Shown here: in pieces, positions 19,634 through 28,377 of the stretch
Position numbering within the stretch: the first letter of the stretch is position 1
How the letters are laid out: the number at the start of each line of letters is the position of its first letter
Assembly (NCBI GenBank): GCA_022448315.1
Contig: JAKVCA010000005.1
Location: forward strand, 80,685-118,734
Length of the DNA: 38,050 bases
Reading direction: 5' to 3'
From: Pirellulaceae bacterium
Lineage (GTDB): Bacteria > Planctomycetota > Planctomycetia > Pirellulales > Pirellulaceae
The notes under the pieces: generated by a model
What the model was told of the DNA's origin: nothing
The model's input: the letters and a program-made list of their open reading frames with translations, nothing else
Database searches by the model: none
Translations under genes and position numbers: made by a program

Positions 19634-19776
19634 AAAGTTTTCTATTTGTGGACGCATCAAATGGGTTTCGCAACCTCCCTAACGGGCGGTTGCGATTTCA
19701 AGATCTGTTGGGGGCGTTACGCGGTCCGTACTGGTTACTGCTCGCAAAACGCCAGCCAACCAACCGAGTTGGATCA

Positions 19777-21240
19777 TTAATCGTGGACGTGGGTCTCAAG
19801 GAAGCGTGCCAGTCGATGAAAGTCGCTTCCAGGTTCGATATGCCTGACCACAGTCACAAGGTTTTCGGGATCGACGAGTTCTTCGAAGGGGACGAATCGG
19901 AGGTCAAATTGTCCTTGAACCGATACAAGGACGCCATTGAGGCCTTCTTCGACCAAGGCTCGGTAGGCCCCAACGCCAAGTTGGCTGCCGAGGATGACGT
20001 CATAGGCGAGTGGACGTGCACAACGACATTCGTATCCGATCTGAACACCATTGATTTTCCGTTGATTTCCGGTGCGCTCGGTGTAGGAAGCGGAAACCTT
20101 ACTGGAGAATAAACGGCACAGGTTGATTTCGGACATCGCAATATGGCCGTGATCGTCCCTTGCGATGCCTTCCAACGCTTTGCTTGGTAGAAGCTCAGCA
20201 AGGCCTTCCGCGATGACGATCACCCCAAATTCTTTGCCCTCTTTTTCGCGAGCGATCATCGTGCTGACAATCAGATCGACGACCGCATCAAAATTCATCA
20301 CTTTGCGCGAGCTCTTGATTCCGTCGGGTTGCGTGACCTCTTCTTCTTGGGCCAACTCGCCTGCGATGTCTTCGACACTGATGACAAGACTCGCTTCGCC
20401 AGCAATTGCCGCTGCATAGCCTAACCAACCGGCACTGCGTCCCATGGCTTCGGCGATGAAATAGGCTCGACCCGCCGAGGCATCGTAAATCATGTTTCGG
20501 ATTTCCGTCGCCAAGAATTCCACCGCTGTGAAGAAACCAAAGGTGAAGTCAATTCCGTGGTAGTCATTGTCGATGGTCTTCGGCAAATGGACGACTGGAA
20601 TTTTCTGGCTTCCCTCGGGGAGATAGTCCTGAAAAGACTTCATCTTGTTTGCGGTTTTCAACGTGTCGTCGCCACCGATCGAAACCAACGCATCGACACC
20701 TAGCGAGCGTAAAGCGTTGTATGTCCGCAGCATCGGTGCGGTCAGTTCCGGGTCTTTCAGGTGGTCGGGATGACTCACCTTTTTACCTGGATTGGTCCTC
20801 GCTGTGCCGATCATGATGCCCTGGCTGCTTCGCGTTCGCGACAGGAATTCGTTGCTCATCTTGATGTAGTCAACGCCCTCGACGAGTGGTTTCGATTCAT
20901 CGAAATCAGCCAGGTTTGAATAACCATGCTTGATGCCGAGAACTTCGATTCCGGCTTTCAAAAAGGACGCAGCTGCCGTCGAAATAACCGCGTTGGCCGC
21001 GGGTGCGGGGCCGCCGGCAAAAAGGATGGCCACTCGCTTGATATTGGGGTTCTTTTTGACAACGGTTTGTTTGAAAGATGAGGTCATCTGGACAAGCTCT
21101 TTCACTTCCTTGGGATGGGCAGAGTTAAAAAACCGTGACTCGGCACGTAGACGTTCGTATTCGCTTCGAGGAGGTCCGCTGTTGAGCTGGCGAAATGTTC
21201 GCGGCCCCTGTAGGACCAAGTTTCTGGCCCCCTGATCCAA
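19777..21240 (-). CDS. Diphosphate-type 6-phosphofructokinase
   Basis: A phosphofructokinase of up to 487 residues interconverting fructose 6-phosphate and fructose 1,6-bisphosphate. The phosphoryl-donor motif reads GGDDT (189-193), where ATP enzymes have GGDGT, and the active-site motif reads PKTIDND (220-226), where ATP enzymes have PGTIDND. These Asp and Lys residues are the established marks of pyrophosphate dependence. Further family motifs are FAGGPAPAAN near 74, AEAMGRSAGW and a GYECRCARPLAYD stretch. The enzyme would be reversible and save ATP in glycolysis. The longest frame starts at TTG 21240, whose upstream hairpin and lack of ribosome site make it doubtful. ATG 21087 is the alternative, though residues 25-51 look coding. 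Confidence 0.88.
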   Translation of the reverse strand: MDQGARNLVLQGPRTFRQLNSGPPRSEYERLRAESRFFNSAHPKEVKELVQMTSSFKQTVVKKNPNIKRVAILFAGGPAPAANAVISTAAASFLKAGIEVLGIKHGYSNLADFDESKPLVEGVDYIKMSNEFLSRTRSSQGIMIGTARTNPGKKVSHPDHLKDPELTAPMLRTYNALRSLGVDALVSIGGDDTLKTANKMKSFQDYLPEGSQKIPVVHLPKTIDNDYHGIDFTFGFFTAVEFLATEIRNMIYDASAGRAYFIAEAMGRSAGWLGYAAAIAGEASLVISVEDIAGELAQEEEVTQPDGIKSSRKVMNFDAVVDLIVSTMIAREKEGKEFGVIVIAEGLAELLPSKALEGIARDDHGHIAMSEINLCRLFSSKVSASYTERTGNQRKINGVQIGYECRCARPLAYDVILGSQLGVGAYRALVEEGLNGVLVSVQGQFDLRFVPFEELVDPENLVTVVRHIEPGSDFHRLARFLETHVHD

Positions 21241-21244
21241 CGCA

Positions 21245-21266
21245 CCGAGAACTTTGCAACTCTCGG
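21245..21266 (-). other. Small hairpin directly upstream of the phosphofructokinase frame
   Basis: CCGAGA and TCTCGG (21245-21250, 21261-21266) form a six-base-pair stem with a ten-base loop, five bases before the TTG at 21240. It would hinder initiation there, or may control it. Confidence 0.3.
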
Positions 21267-21609
21267 GAGTCGGGTTCGGTGTTCAGCAAACCAGCTAGGA
21301 TTCTATGAGGCAGTTGCCGGCAAGCCAACAGGCAAGCGGCATGTGAGCCGAAAACTCGCCCGAAACAACTCAGTGGAGTGTTGTCACAGGGAAATCCTTC
21401 GGGACTCAGGGCGGATAAAGACGGGGGATAAGGCAGGCCTATTTGCCGAAGAGGCACGTTTAAGGGGAGATTTGTGTTCAAAGGGGCCTACGTTCGGGTG
21501 CTAAAGGGCGGGGTGTCTCAGGCGAACGAAAGTCGACAAGTTTTCAAAATTGCGTCGATTGAAGACAATAAATCTCTTACCCAAAGGCGACTTTGCACGT
21601 CTGTACTCA

Positions 21610-21657
21610 GAGTGTTGGAGAGTGTTGGAGAGTGTTGAGGAGTGTTGAGGAGGGTTG
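21610..21657. repeat. Short 10-base tandem repeat
   Basis: Four consecutive units of AGTGTTGGAG or AGTGTTGAGG (21611-21650), plus a partial copy, repeat at exactly ten bases. It lies in the gap between the phosphofructokinase gene and rnpB. The remainder of 21241-21799 shows no supported gene. The period equals about one helical turn, but no function is known. Confidence 0.8.
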
Positions 21658-21799
21658 CTCTCTCAAAAGGGTGAAAGACTGGATTTGAATCTGACCTTCA
21701 AGGTCGAACGGGCGATCGCGTTATGTAGGCATTGCAAAACTTTGCAGTCGCACGCCTAATCGAGCTTCTAGCAGGAAAGCGTCGGAAACGCGAAAGCGA

Positions 21800-22192
21800 G
21801 GCGAGTCGGTCTATAAGCCGGGTTCTGTATGACGGGCATGCGCCCTGTCATGGCGATCATTTATCTAGGCCTTCAGTTGCCTGAGGCTCAAGCAGCCTAC
21901 CCGGAAGTCAAACGCTGCGGACCGCAGCGTCCAGCCTCGGCTGGTCCTCCCTGTTTGGCTTTGCTCCGGATGGGGTTTACCAAGCCAGCCAAGTCACCCT
22001 GGCCGCTGGTGAGCTCTTACCTCACCGTTTCACCCTTACCACGCACCGCAAGCGGTCGTTCGGCGGTTTGCTTTCTGTTGCACTTTCCCTGACCTCACGA
22101 TCGGTCGGCGTTACCGACCATCCTGCCCTGTGGAGCCCGGACTTTCCTCTCGCATCCCGAGGGATTGCCAGCGATCGCCCGACCGACTCGCC
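21800..22192 (-). ncRNA. rnpB: RNase P RNA, bacterial class A
   Basis: Read on the minus strand, the sequence carries the universal rnpB landmarks in order: GAGGAAAGTCCGGGCTCC, ACAGGGCAGG, CAACAGAAAGCAAACCGCC, GGTAAGGGTGAAACGG, GGTAAGAGCTCACCAG, GTAAACCCC, GGGTAGGCTGCTTGAG, CCTAGATAAATGA and ACAGAACCCGGCTTATAGAC. The ends pair as stem P1: GGCGAGTCGGTC (22192-22181) with GACCGACTCGCC (21811-21800). The length of about 393 bases is typical. It is the catalytic RNA that trims the 5' ends of precursor tRNAs. It begins only about 20 bases after the radical SAM gene stop, so its promoter may lie within that gene. The protein subunit gene rnpA is also in this window. Confidence 0.97.
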
Positions 22193-22211
22193 CTTAACTT
22201 TCGCTTGTTTC

Positions 22212-23156
22212 TCAATGGGTATTGGCTGCGACGTAGGCTTTGCCTTGCCAACTATCTCGACGTTCCATTTCCTGGTCCAAAGCCCGTTTGACCGCGGGTT
22301 TGTCCAGGCACCAACTTGGTCCAACGAAATAGTCGGGGGGCGCTTCACCGCTGATCCGTTCGACGACTGTCGAGGGGGGAAGGATTTCCAGGAAATCGAC
22401 CAGCGTGTCAATGTAGTCATGCAACCCCATTAGTTGGACCTCACCACTTTCGACCTGTTGCTCAAGCGGCGTGTGTTTGACGCAATACAGGTTGTGGATT
22501 TTGACGGCGTCGATTTTTAATCGGGCCAGTTCTCGTGCCGTGGCGAGCATGTCCTCTTTCGATTCACCCGGTAAACCTAGCATCACATGAACACTGATTT
22601 CGAAACCTCGGTCGCGACTGCGTTCCATGGCATCAAGGAAAGACTCGTGGTCGTGCCCTCGATTCATCCACTCTAGGGACTGATTGTGGATGGTCTGGGC
22701 GCCATACTCGACCGAGAGGTAGGTGCGGCTCGCGACTTCTTCGAGCAGATCCAACACGTCGTCGGGAACGCAATCGGGACGGGTCCCAATAGCCATGGCG
22801 ACGACTTGGGGGTGGGTCAGTGCCGCTTCGTAAACTTCCCTCAACCTCTCGACCGGCGCGTAGGTGTTTGTGGCCGGTTGGAAATAGGCCATGAAATGGT
22901 CGCACGTGTAACGGCGTTTCAGCCGCCGGATACCCTCGTCGATCTGGTCAAGAATTTTTTGCTTCGGCAGCCTGCGACTGGGACTGAAACTGCGGTTGTC
23001 ACAAAAAGTGCAACCACCGATCGCAACCGTTCCATCGACATTTGGGCAGGTGAAACCGGCATCGATGCTGACCTTCTGGACGCGGTGCCCAAAAGTGTTG
23101 CGTAAATGGAAGTTGAGCGCGTGGTATCGGAGTCCCGAACTTCGCCAATCGGACAT
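22212..23156 (-). CDS. Radical SAM protein, YhcC (TIGR01212) family
   Basis: A 314-residue radical SAM protein. The iron-sulfur cysteines are Cys37, Cys49 and Cys52 in FTCPNVDGTVAIGGCTFCDN, the wide C-x11-C-x2-C spacing typical of the YhcC family rather than C-x3-C-x2-C. Further features are AIGTRPDCV near 122, YLSVEYGAQT near 146 and VHVMLGLPGE near 189. The family relates to Elp3 but lacks the acetyltransferase domain, and its substrate is unknown. The ATG at 23156 gives the family's usual length (about 310), although no clear ribosome site precedes it. It lies directly upstream of rnpB on the same strand. Confidence 0.9.
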   Translation of the reverse strand: MSDWRSSGLRYHALNFHLRNTFGHRVQKVSIDAGFTCPNVDGTVAIGGCTFCDNRSFSPSRRLPKQKILDQIDEGIRRLKRRYTCDHFMAYFQPATNTYAPVERLREVYEAALTHPQVVAMAIGTRPDCVPDDVLDLLEEVASRTYLSVEYGAQTIHNQSLEWMNRGHDHESFLDAMERSRDRGFEISVHVMLGLPGESKEDMLATARELARLKIDAVKIHNLYCVKHTPLEQQVESGEVQLMGLHDYIDTLVDFLEILPPSTVVERISGEAPPDYFVGPSWCLDKPAVKRALDQEMERRDSWQGKAYVAANTH

Positions 23157-23185
23157 GGGACGTGTCTGTGGGGTGAATATGTGAA

Positions 23186-23215
23186 TTGACGAAACTTTAC
23201 TCAGCGAATAAAGTT
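23186..23215. promoter_or_regulatory. Candidate promoter with overlapping palindrome
   Basis: TTGACG (23186-23191), a 17-base spacer and TAAAGT (23209-23214) form a plausible plus-strand promoter. A perfect inverted repeat AACTTTA/TAAAGTT (23193-23199, 23209-23215) overlaps it and lies about 40 bases before the radical SAM gene start on the other strand. The next plus gene is 270 bases away. The rest of the 331-base gap (23157-23487) shows no gene. Confidence 0.35.
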
Positions 23216-23487
23216 AAATGCTTCAGAACTCTTGGTTTAAAGAGATTTTGAAACCGATTCGCCCAAGTTTACAGGGCAATCGGCGGCGTGGACAGTAGCC
23301 ATTTTCGGCCCCGGTCGCGGCGAGGGTAACTTAAATATGAAATTCGGCGAGGGGCTCGGTTCTTGGTATCGACCAAACGCCAGCAGGAGTGCGGGCGACC
23401 TATGATGGTCGAGTTCGGAAGCCCTCCAACTTTGGATTTTTTTCGCGAAACTGGTACTTTGACTTATAGGAAAGAGGACTCGCGACT

Positions 23488-23889
23488 ATGTACGGTGAGT
23501 TAGTTCCTGTTGGCGGTGGTGACCCGATTCCATTGTTGGAACAGCGACTTCGTCTTGGAAGACGAGAAGGCTGTGACATTGTCTTGCGTTACGCGAACAT
23601 CTCTTCTCATCACGGCCTGCTCGAAATTGACGAAGGATATTGGTTCATCAAGGATCTCAACAGTAGTAATGGGATTAAGGTGAATGGCCGAAGAATCATG
23701 CCGGGTACTCGTAAACGGCTTGACCCCGGCGATAAGGTCACTTTTGCCAAGCATGAGTTTGAAATGGCTTACGAGCCTCACAAACTGGGAGCCGTGGGGA
23801 CACCGCCCCAGGACGAACAACTCGATCAGGTCTTCGGTCAGACATTGCTTCAACGTGCCGGTTTGGACAAGAACCGGAAAAGAAGTTAA
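23488..23889 (+). CDS. Small FHA-domain protein
   Basis: A 133-residue cytoplasmic protein that is almost entirely one forkhead-associated domain (about residues 5-100). The phosphothreonine-binding residues are present: LGRR at 23-26, SSHH at 39-42 and LNSSNG at 57-62. FHA domains bind phosphothreonine peptides, usually downstream of Ser/Thr kinases. The short charged tail (100-133) has no known domain. AAAGAGGAC lies about ten bases before the ATG. No kinase is adjacent; the nearest kinase-fold protein in the window, at 4256, seems catalytically dead. Confidence 0.88.
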   Translation: MYGELVPVGGGDPIPLLEQRLRLGRREGCDIVLRYANISSHHGLLEIDEGYWFIKDLNSSNGIKVNGRRIMPGTRKRLDPGDKVTFAKHEFEMAYEPHKLGAVGTPPQDEQLDQVFGQTLLQRAGLDKNRKRS

Positions 23890-24361
23890 TTGAGATTTCT
23901 TTTCAGGTTCGACTCGATTGCTAGGGCTTGGCCGTCGTCCATTCCGCAGTGTATGGGTGCCCCTCGATTAACCGATTTTGAGTGTGTGAGGAAAATTCTT
24001 GCGGTTGGTCGCGAAGCATTTTGCCTACTTAGTTAGAGCAACGGGCAGGCTTTGCAGATACGGGGTGAACGCCGGACACCTGTTTTGGCATCGTCCCTCG
24101 AGCTGTGGTTTAGTCGGTACCTCGAACGGTCCCGGTGTTATCCCACCACCACACCGTCGTTGAATCTGACGAGCTTCGGGTGTTTCTGTTGTTTAAGCTG
24201 GTGATCAACCGGTTTCTGTTTCCGAGGCACAGATCTTTAACGTCGTCGTTTTTTTTCGCACCCCATCATGACGGTGTCTTACGGACGACGCGCCCCATTG
24301 TCGGTGATGGTTTTGAGTGCGACATTGGACCCCCATTTATCTTTAAGAAGGGAACGTCAGG
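23890..24361 (+). other. 472-base intergenic region before folP
   Basis: No supported gene, RNA or terminator. An open frame from 24135 has no family features and overlaps folP in another frame. The folP promoter presumably lies here but no clear boxes were identified. Confidence 0.3.
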
Positions 24362-25252
24362 ATGCATCGAGATCGGCCCGAGGTTTGGAAATTGCGCACG
24401 CGGTCGCTGGACCTGAGTGACAGGCCGCTGGTGATGGGGATCCTGAACGTGACGCCGGACAGTTTTTCTGATGGAGGGAAATATGATGATGCCCAGCGCG
24501 CGATCGATCGGGCATTCGCCATGGAGGCACAGGGCGCAGACTTGATCGATCTTGGGGGAGAAAGCACGAGGCCCTATTCAGAGCCCGTAGCGGCAGATGA
24601 CGAGTGGCGTCGGGTAGAACCGGTGTTGTCACGATTGCAAGGGAGTTTGAGTATCCCGGTCTCGATTGACACTTCGAAGGCGTGTGTTGCCGAACGTGCA
24701 GTTTCGCTGGGAGTTGAAGTGATCAACGATGTGACGGGACTCGAAGGCGATCCTGACATGCTTCGCGTCGCACGTGAAACTGAAGCCGGAATCTGTGCGA
24801 TGCACATGCAGGGGACGCCACAGACGATGCAAGACTCGCCGACCTATGAGAACGTGGCGGGGGAGATTTATGAGTACTTGAGATTACGTCGAGATCACCT
24901 ACTGGAGAATGGGATTGAGTGGTCCCGCATCTGCCTCGACCCGGGTATCGGCTTTGGGAAATTGCACACCCACAATTTGGAACTTGTGAGATCAGTCGAT
25001 GATTTCCATAAGCTGAATTGTCCGGTTCTGGTTGGGCATTCTCGAAAAGGTTTCATCGCGAAGGAACTTGGCGATCCCGAAAAGAATCGAATGGCGGGAA
25101 CATTGGGTGTGACGCTGGCTTTGGCGAGAAAGGGCGTCCAGCTGCTGAGAGTCCATGATGTGGCGGAGACGGTAGATGCACTCCGTTTGTTTCAAGTCTC
25201 TGGAGGGCTTGAGGGTTCCTGTTGGACGACCCTTTCGGGGCAGGGGGAATGA
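24362..25252 (+). CDS. folP: Dihydropteroate synthase
   Basis: A 296-residue TIM-barrel enzyme that joins 6-hydroxymethyl-dihydropterin diphosphate with p-aminobenzoate in folate synthesis. All family motifs are visible: GILNVTPDSFSDGG (26-39), LGGESTRP (64-71), SIDTSK (101-106), INDV (121-124), MHMQGTP (147-153), DPGIGFGK (193-200), GHSRKG (225-230) and RVHD (263-266). It is the target of sulfonamides. An AAGAAGGGA site lies upstream of ATG 24362. The last bases overlap the ABC permease start, so the two are translationally coupled even though the functions seem unrelated. Confidence 0.96.
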   Translation: MHRDRPEVWKLRTRSLDLSDRPLVMGILNVTPDSFSDGGKYDDAQRAIDRAFAMEAQGADLIDLGGESTRPYSEPVAADDEWRRVEPVLSRLQGSLSIPVSIDTSKACVAERAVSLGVEVINDVTGLEGDPDMLRVARETEAGICAMHMQGTPQTMQDSPTYENVAGEIYEYLRLRRDHLLENGIEWSRICLDPGIGFGKLHTHNLELVRSVDDFHKLNCPVLVGHSRKGFIAKELGDPEKNRMAGTLGVTLALARKGVQLLRVHDVAETVDALRLFQVSGGLEGSCWTTLSGQGE

Positions 25253-26307
25253 TGACCACGTTCAATCCGCTCAAACAGCTTATCCTCGCCCGCTTGAGAG
25301 AATTTACCCGGGAACCTGCTGCGGTTTTCTGGGTTTACGGATTTCCTCTCATCATGATTTTGGCGCTTGGCATTGCGTTTCGCAGCGAACCCATTGAAGT
25401 GGTCCATGTCGGGGTCGAAGAAGGAGAATCGGCGACGACCCTCCTCGAGAGTCTGGAGGAGTCCGAGCGGTTCAACGCGGTGGTGGTGTCCGCCACGGAT
25501 GCGGCAGGCTTGCTACGTACCAGCAAGATCGAAGTTTTGGTCCGGGGCGTGTCTGGGGAGTCGATGGGCGAGCCGGTGATGGAGTACCAATTTGATCCAA
25601 GCCGGCCAGGTAGCTTGTTGGCGAGAAACGCGGTCGATGACTACATGCAGCGGGCAGCGGGGCGGAAGGATGTGCTGGAAAGCCGGGATATTGAAGTCCG
25701 GGAAGCGGGAAGTCGGTATGTGGATTTCCTTGTTCCTGGCCTGATTGGGATGAGCTTGATGGGCGGCGGAATGTGGGGAGTGGGCTATGCGATTGTGGAT
25801 CTTCGCATTCGCAAATTGCTTAAGCGATTTCTCGCCACGCCGATGAAGCGGAGTCATTTCCTCGCCGCCATGATGATCAGTCGCCTCGTGTTCATGTTGC
25901 CCGAATTCGTGGTCTTGCTCTTTTTTGCCAGGGTGGTTTTTGGGGTGACAAGCCATGGTGGCTATGTTGCCGTCATGATCTTGATTTTATTGGGGGCCGT
26001 CGAGTTTGCAGGGATTGGGCTGTTGGTTGCGAGTCGGGCAGCGACCATCGAAACCGTTTCCGGTCTGATGAATCTGGTGATGTTGCCCATGTGGATTCTG
26101 AGTGGCATTTTCTTTTCGAACGAGCGATTTCCAGACCTCATGCAGCCAATCATTCAGATTCTTCCGTTGACGCCCCTGATCAATGCCCTGCGCGGCGTGA
26201 TGTTGGAAGGCGCTTCGATCATGAGCCTCGGCCCTGAGTTGCTGACCATGGGAGTCTGGGCTGTCGTCACATTTGCGATTGCATTGGCGACATTTCGCTG
26301 GCAGTGA
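25249..26307 (+). CDS. ABC-2 type transporter permease
   Basis: A 352-residue membrane protein with one N-terminal helix near residue 30, a soluble loop of about 125 residues, then five helices from about residue 160 to the end. This is the usual ABC-2 permease layout, with conserved FLVPGLIGMSLMGGGMWG and a C-terminal LPLTPLINALRGVML segment. Such proteins export drugs, lipids or polysaccharide parts with a partner ATPase. The start ATG 25249 is preceded by AGGGGG at 25242-25247 and overlaps the folP stop. The frame could be opened further upstream at a TTG, which I reject. No ATP-binding subunit is encoded next to it, so the partner must be elsewhere. Confidence 0.88.
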   Translation: MMTTFNPLKQLILARLREFTREPAAVFWVYGFPLIMILALGIAFRSEPIEVVHVGVEEGESATTLLESLEESERFNAVVVSATDAAGLLRTSKIEVLVRGVSGESMGEPVMEYQFDPSRPGSLLARNAVDDYMQRAAGRKDVLESRDIEVREAGSRYVDFLVPGLIGMSLMGGGMWGVGYAIVDLRIRKLLKRFLATPMKRSHFLAAMMISRLVFMLPEFVVLLFFARVVFGVTSHGGYVAVMILILLGAVEFAGIGLLVASRAATIETVSGLMNLVMLPMWILSGIFFSNERFPDLMQPIIQILPLTPLINALRGVMLEGASIMSLGPELLTMGVWAVVTFAIALATFRWQ

Positions 26308-26412
26308 CCTGCAAAACAGGCCGTTGATTGATTGCCAGTGCGGCGGGATACATCAACCTGCGTCGGAGGCCCTTTAGCCCCCTCTCGATTCGCTCCATCG
26401 GAGGTTGAGTAA

Positions 26413-27369
26413 TCACCAGTTCAAGTCGGCCCGCAGATCATCTTGGGCGAACTGCTGCTGCAATGTTTCGATCGTCTTTTTAATCCCCTCGTCGTAGGAA
26501 TTGGGCAGGGCGATCTGCAACTCGACGATCAGGTCGCCGGGATTTCCGCGGACTGGTTCGACGCCCTGACCTTTCAGTCGCAGCTTCTTGCCGCTGCTAC
26601 TTCCCGACGGGACGGAGATGGTCAGCGTCCCGTTTGGTGTTGGCAGGTCAATTTTCGCGCCAAGTGCTGCTTCTGCCAATGTGATTGGAACCGTCAGCAA
26701 GAGGTTGTTTCCTTGGCGACGATAAAGGGGATGTGCGGCCACTTTGACTCGAATCATCAAATCGCCAGCTGGGCCACCATTTGGAGAGGGGTCACCCTGT
26801 CCGGTAAGTCGGATTTTTTTAAGGTCTTCAATGCCTGGCGGGATTTTGACCGTGATCGATTCGGTTTTGCCACCTGGTCGCTGGACCGTGAGGTGCGCCT
26901 GGCCTCCTTGGATCGCCGTTCGAAATGGGACGGTGATTTCGTGTTCGAGATTGTCCCCGCGAATGGGGCCTCGGCCGCGTGGACCACCGCCCCCTCCGAA
27001 TTGCCTGAAGATATCTTCAAAGCCGCCGCCTTGACCTCGAGCTCCTCCGCCGAAAAGATCCCCAAGATCGAACGGAGAATGGCCTCCCTGTCCTCCGAAG
27101 CCCTGAAAGGGATTGCCCCCACCGGCCTGCTTGTAGGCGGAGCCATACTGATCATACATCTGGCGTTTTTCCGGATCACTGAGGACGTCGTAGGCCTCCT
27201 GGATCTTTTGGAAACGGACCTTCGCCTGATCCTTTTCATCATCTTCGGCCAGATCTGGATGGGATTTGCGCGCCAGCAGCCGGTAGGCTTTCTGGATCTC
27301 CTTTTGCGAGGCGGAACGCTCTACCCCCAGAATCTCGTAAAAATCATCCATGTTGGATTGTCCAGTCAT
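26413..27369 (-). CDS. DnaJ/CbpA-type Hsp40 co-chaperone without zinc finger
   Basis: A 318-residue type II Hsp40. The J domain (about 8-74) has HPD at 37-39, which stimulates DnaK ATPase. A glycine/phenylalanine-rich linker covers about 82-137, followed by two C-terminal beta-sandwich substrate domains (140-213 and 214-295) without the CxxCxGxG zinc motifs of DnaJ proper. This matches CbpA/DjlA-type co-chaperones such as CbpA. ATG 27369 is preceded by GAGAGG at seven bases, stronger than for the internal ATG at 27351. It faces the ABC permease gene (gap 105 bases) and lies downstream of the gamma-carbonic anhydrase gene. Confidence 0.93.
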   Translation of the reverse strand: MTGQSNMDDFYEILGVERSASQKEIQKAYRLLARKSHPDLAEDDEKDQAKVRFQKIQEAYDVLSDPEKRQMYDQYGSAYKQAGGGNPFQGFGGQGGHSPFDLGDLFGGGARGQGGGFEDIFRQFGGGGGPRGRGPIRGDNLEHEITVPFRTAIQGGQAHLTVQRPGGKTESITVKIPPGIEDLKKIRLTGQGDPSPNGGPAGDLMIRVKVAAHPLYRRQGNNLLLTVPITLAEAALGAKIDLPTPNGTLTISVPSGSSSGKKLRLKGQGVEPVRGNPGDLIVELQIALPNSYDEGIKKTIETLQQQFAQDDLRADLNW

Positions 27370-27476
27370 GCTAAACCTCTCCCTCGACTCCCGGATGTCG
27401 GACGGAAGTCAGGTTGTCGTGGGAATCTGACCGGCACCATTGTTGCAAAAAGAATGCCGGCGGAGAGGGGGGAGGG

Positions 27477-27983
27477 TCAATTGTCCCGATAAGCCGATAA
27501 TGCTTTGACGTAGTGTTGCCATGCATGGCCAATGCGTCGCTGGTCGCTCTCTCGGGTTTCGCGGACAACTTTCCCGGGAATCCCCATGACGACCTGATAG
27601 GGAGGAATGGTCGTGCCTTCCGGGATCACACTTCCTGCCGCAATCAGGCAGCCCTCCCCGATGTGAACGTCATTGAGAATGACGGCCCTTATCCCGATCA
27701 TGCAGTTGTCTTCCACCTTGGCGCCATGGACGATGGCACCGTGGCCGACGGTCACCTGATCTCCCAGCTGACAGGGGAGTCCCGGATCCGCGTGGAGGAT
27801 GACGCCATCCTGAATGTTGGACCTTGCCCCAACCGATATCGACTCGCAATCGCCCCGCAGGACGGCCTGATACCAGATACTGGACTCTTCACCCAGGGTG
27901 ACTCGGCCGACCACGGTGGCTGAGGGGACCACCAATGCGGACGGGTGGATGGATTCGGATGTGGGGGTGTAGTCGAAGTTCAA
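27477..27983 (-). CDS. Gamma-class carbonic anhydrase-like hexapeptide protein
   Basis: A 168-residue left-handed beta-helix protein. The zinc ligands are His64, His81 and His86 (LHADPG and GHGAIVHG), with the five-residue spacing of the archaeal Cam enzyme, and Arg43/Asp45 in LRGD support the trimer interface. Hexapeptide turns such as IHPSALVVPSA and IGEGCLIAAGSVI are clear. Members may hydrate CO2, but many bacterial homologues are untested or act as metal-binding proteins. The start is TTG 27983 because AGGAG at 27995-27991 sits seven bases upstream and the length then fits the family. Longer frames from ATG 28067 or TTG 28079 add a poorly conserved, cysteine-rich leader. Confidence 0.87.
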   Translation of the reverse strand: MNFDYTPTSESIHPSALVVPSATVVGRVTLGEESSIWYQAVLRGDCESISVGARSNIQDGVILHADPGLPCQLGDQVTVGHGAIVHGAKVEDNCMIGIRAVILNDVHIGEGCLIAAGSVIPEGTTIPPYQVVMGIPGKVVRETRESDQRRIGHAWQHYVKALSAYRDN

Positions 27984-27990
27984 TTGGCGA

Positions 27991-27995
27991 CTCCT
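27991..27995 (-). promoter_or_regulatory. Ribosome binding site deciding the carbonic anhydrase start
   Basis: On the minus strand AGGAG is seven bases before TTG 27983. The upstream ATG at 28067 has only a G-rich run directly touching it. Confidence 0.65.
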
Positions 27996-28377
27996 GGTAG
28001 GTTCGCACGGGTCACAGAAACTTGTCCGACAGAAATCTGCTGGAAACTGGCAGGCGTTGAGAGGCATTCCCCTCGCCAACTTGTGATTCGTTGGATAGGC
28101 TAAAGCACCCCTGAATCAAGCCGCGAAGGGGCACCGGACAAGAGTTTCATCGGTGCCTGCTTGGTGTGACTTTAAGCGGTCATGAATACGAACTTTTAGC
28201 CGTACTGATTTTGAGGGTTAAGTCGGTTTTTGATACGGGATACTCTGCTGAAGACCGTTCGCAGAGCGACCACGGCAAGCGAGTGCCCCACTTTGGAATG
28301 TGTTTGACGAAAAGCATGGCTCCTTGGAATCCCGGGGTTTCCTGATCGTTCGCACGTTTCTTTCGGAGTAATGAATT
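27996..28377. other. Divergent intergenic region before rimO
   Basis: About 380 bases between the carbonic anhydrase and rimO genes. No gene is supported. Promoters for both directions should lie here but I could not place consensus boxes. Confidence 0.3.

Noticed and set aside
21610-21657. Possible CRISPR array
   Set aside because: Units are only ten bases and directly adjacent, without spacers.
21829-22433. Plus-strand frames of 87 and 121 residues
   Set aside because: They lie across RNase P RNA and the end of the radical SAM gene on the opposite strand.
26443-27492. 349-residue plus-strand frame
   Set aside because: Entirely antisense to the Hsp40 gene, whose J domain and C-terminal domains are unambiguous.
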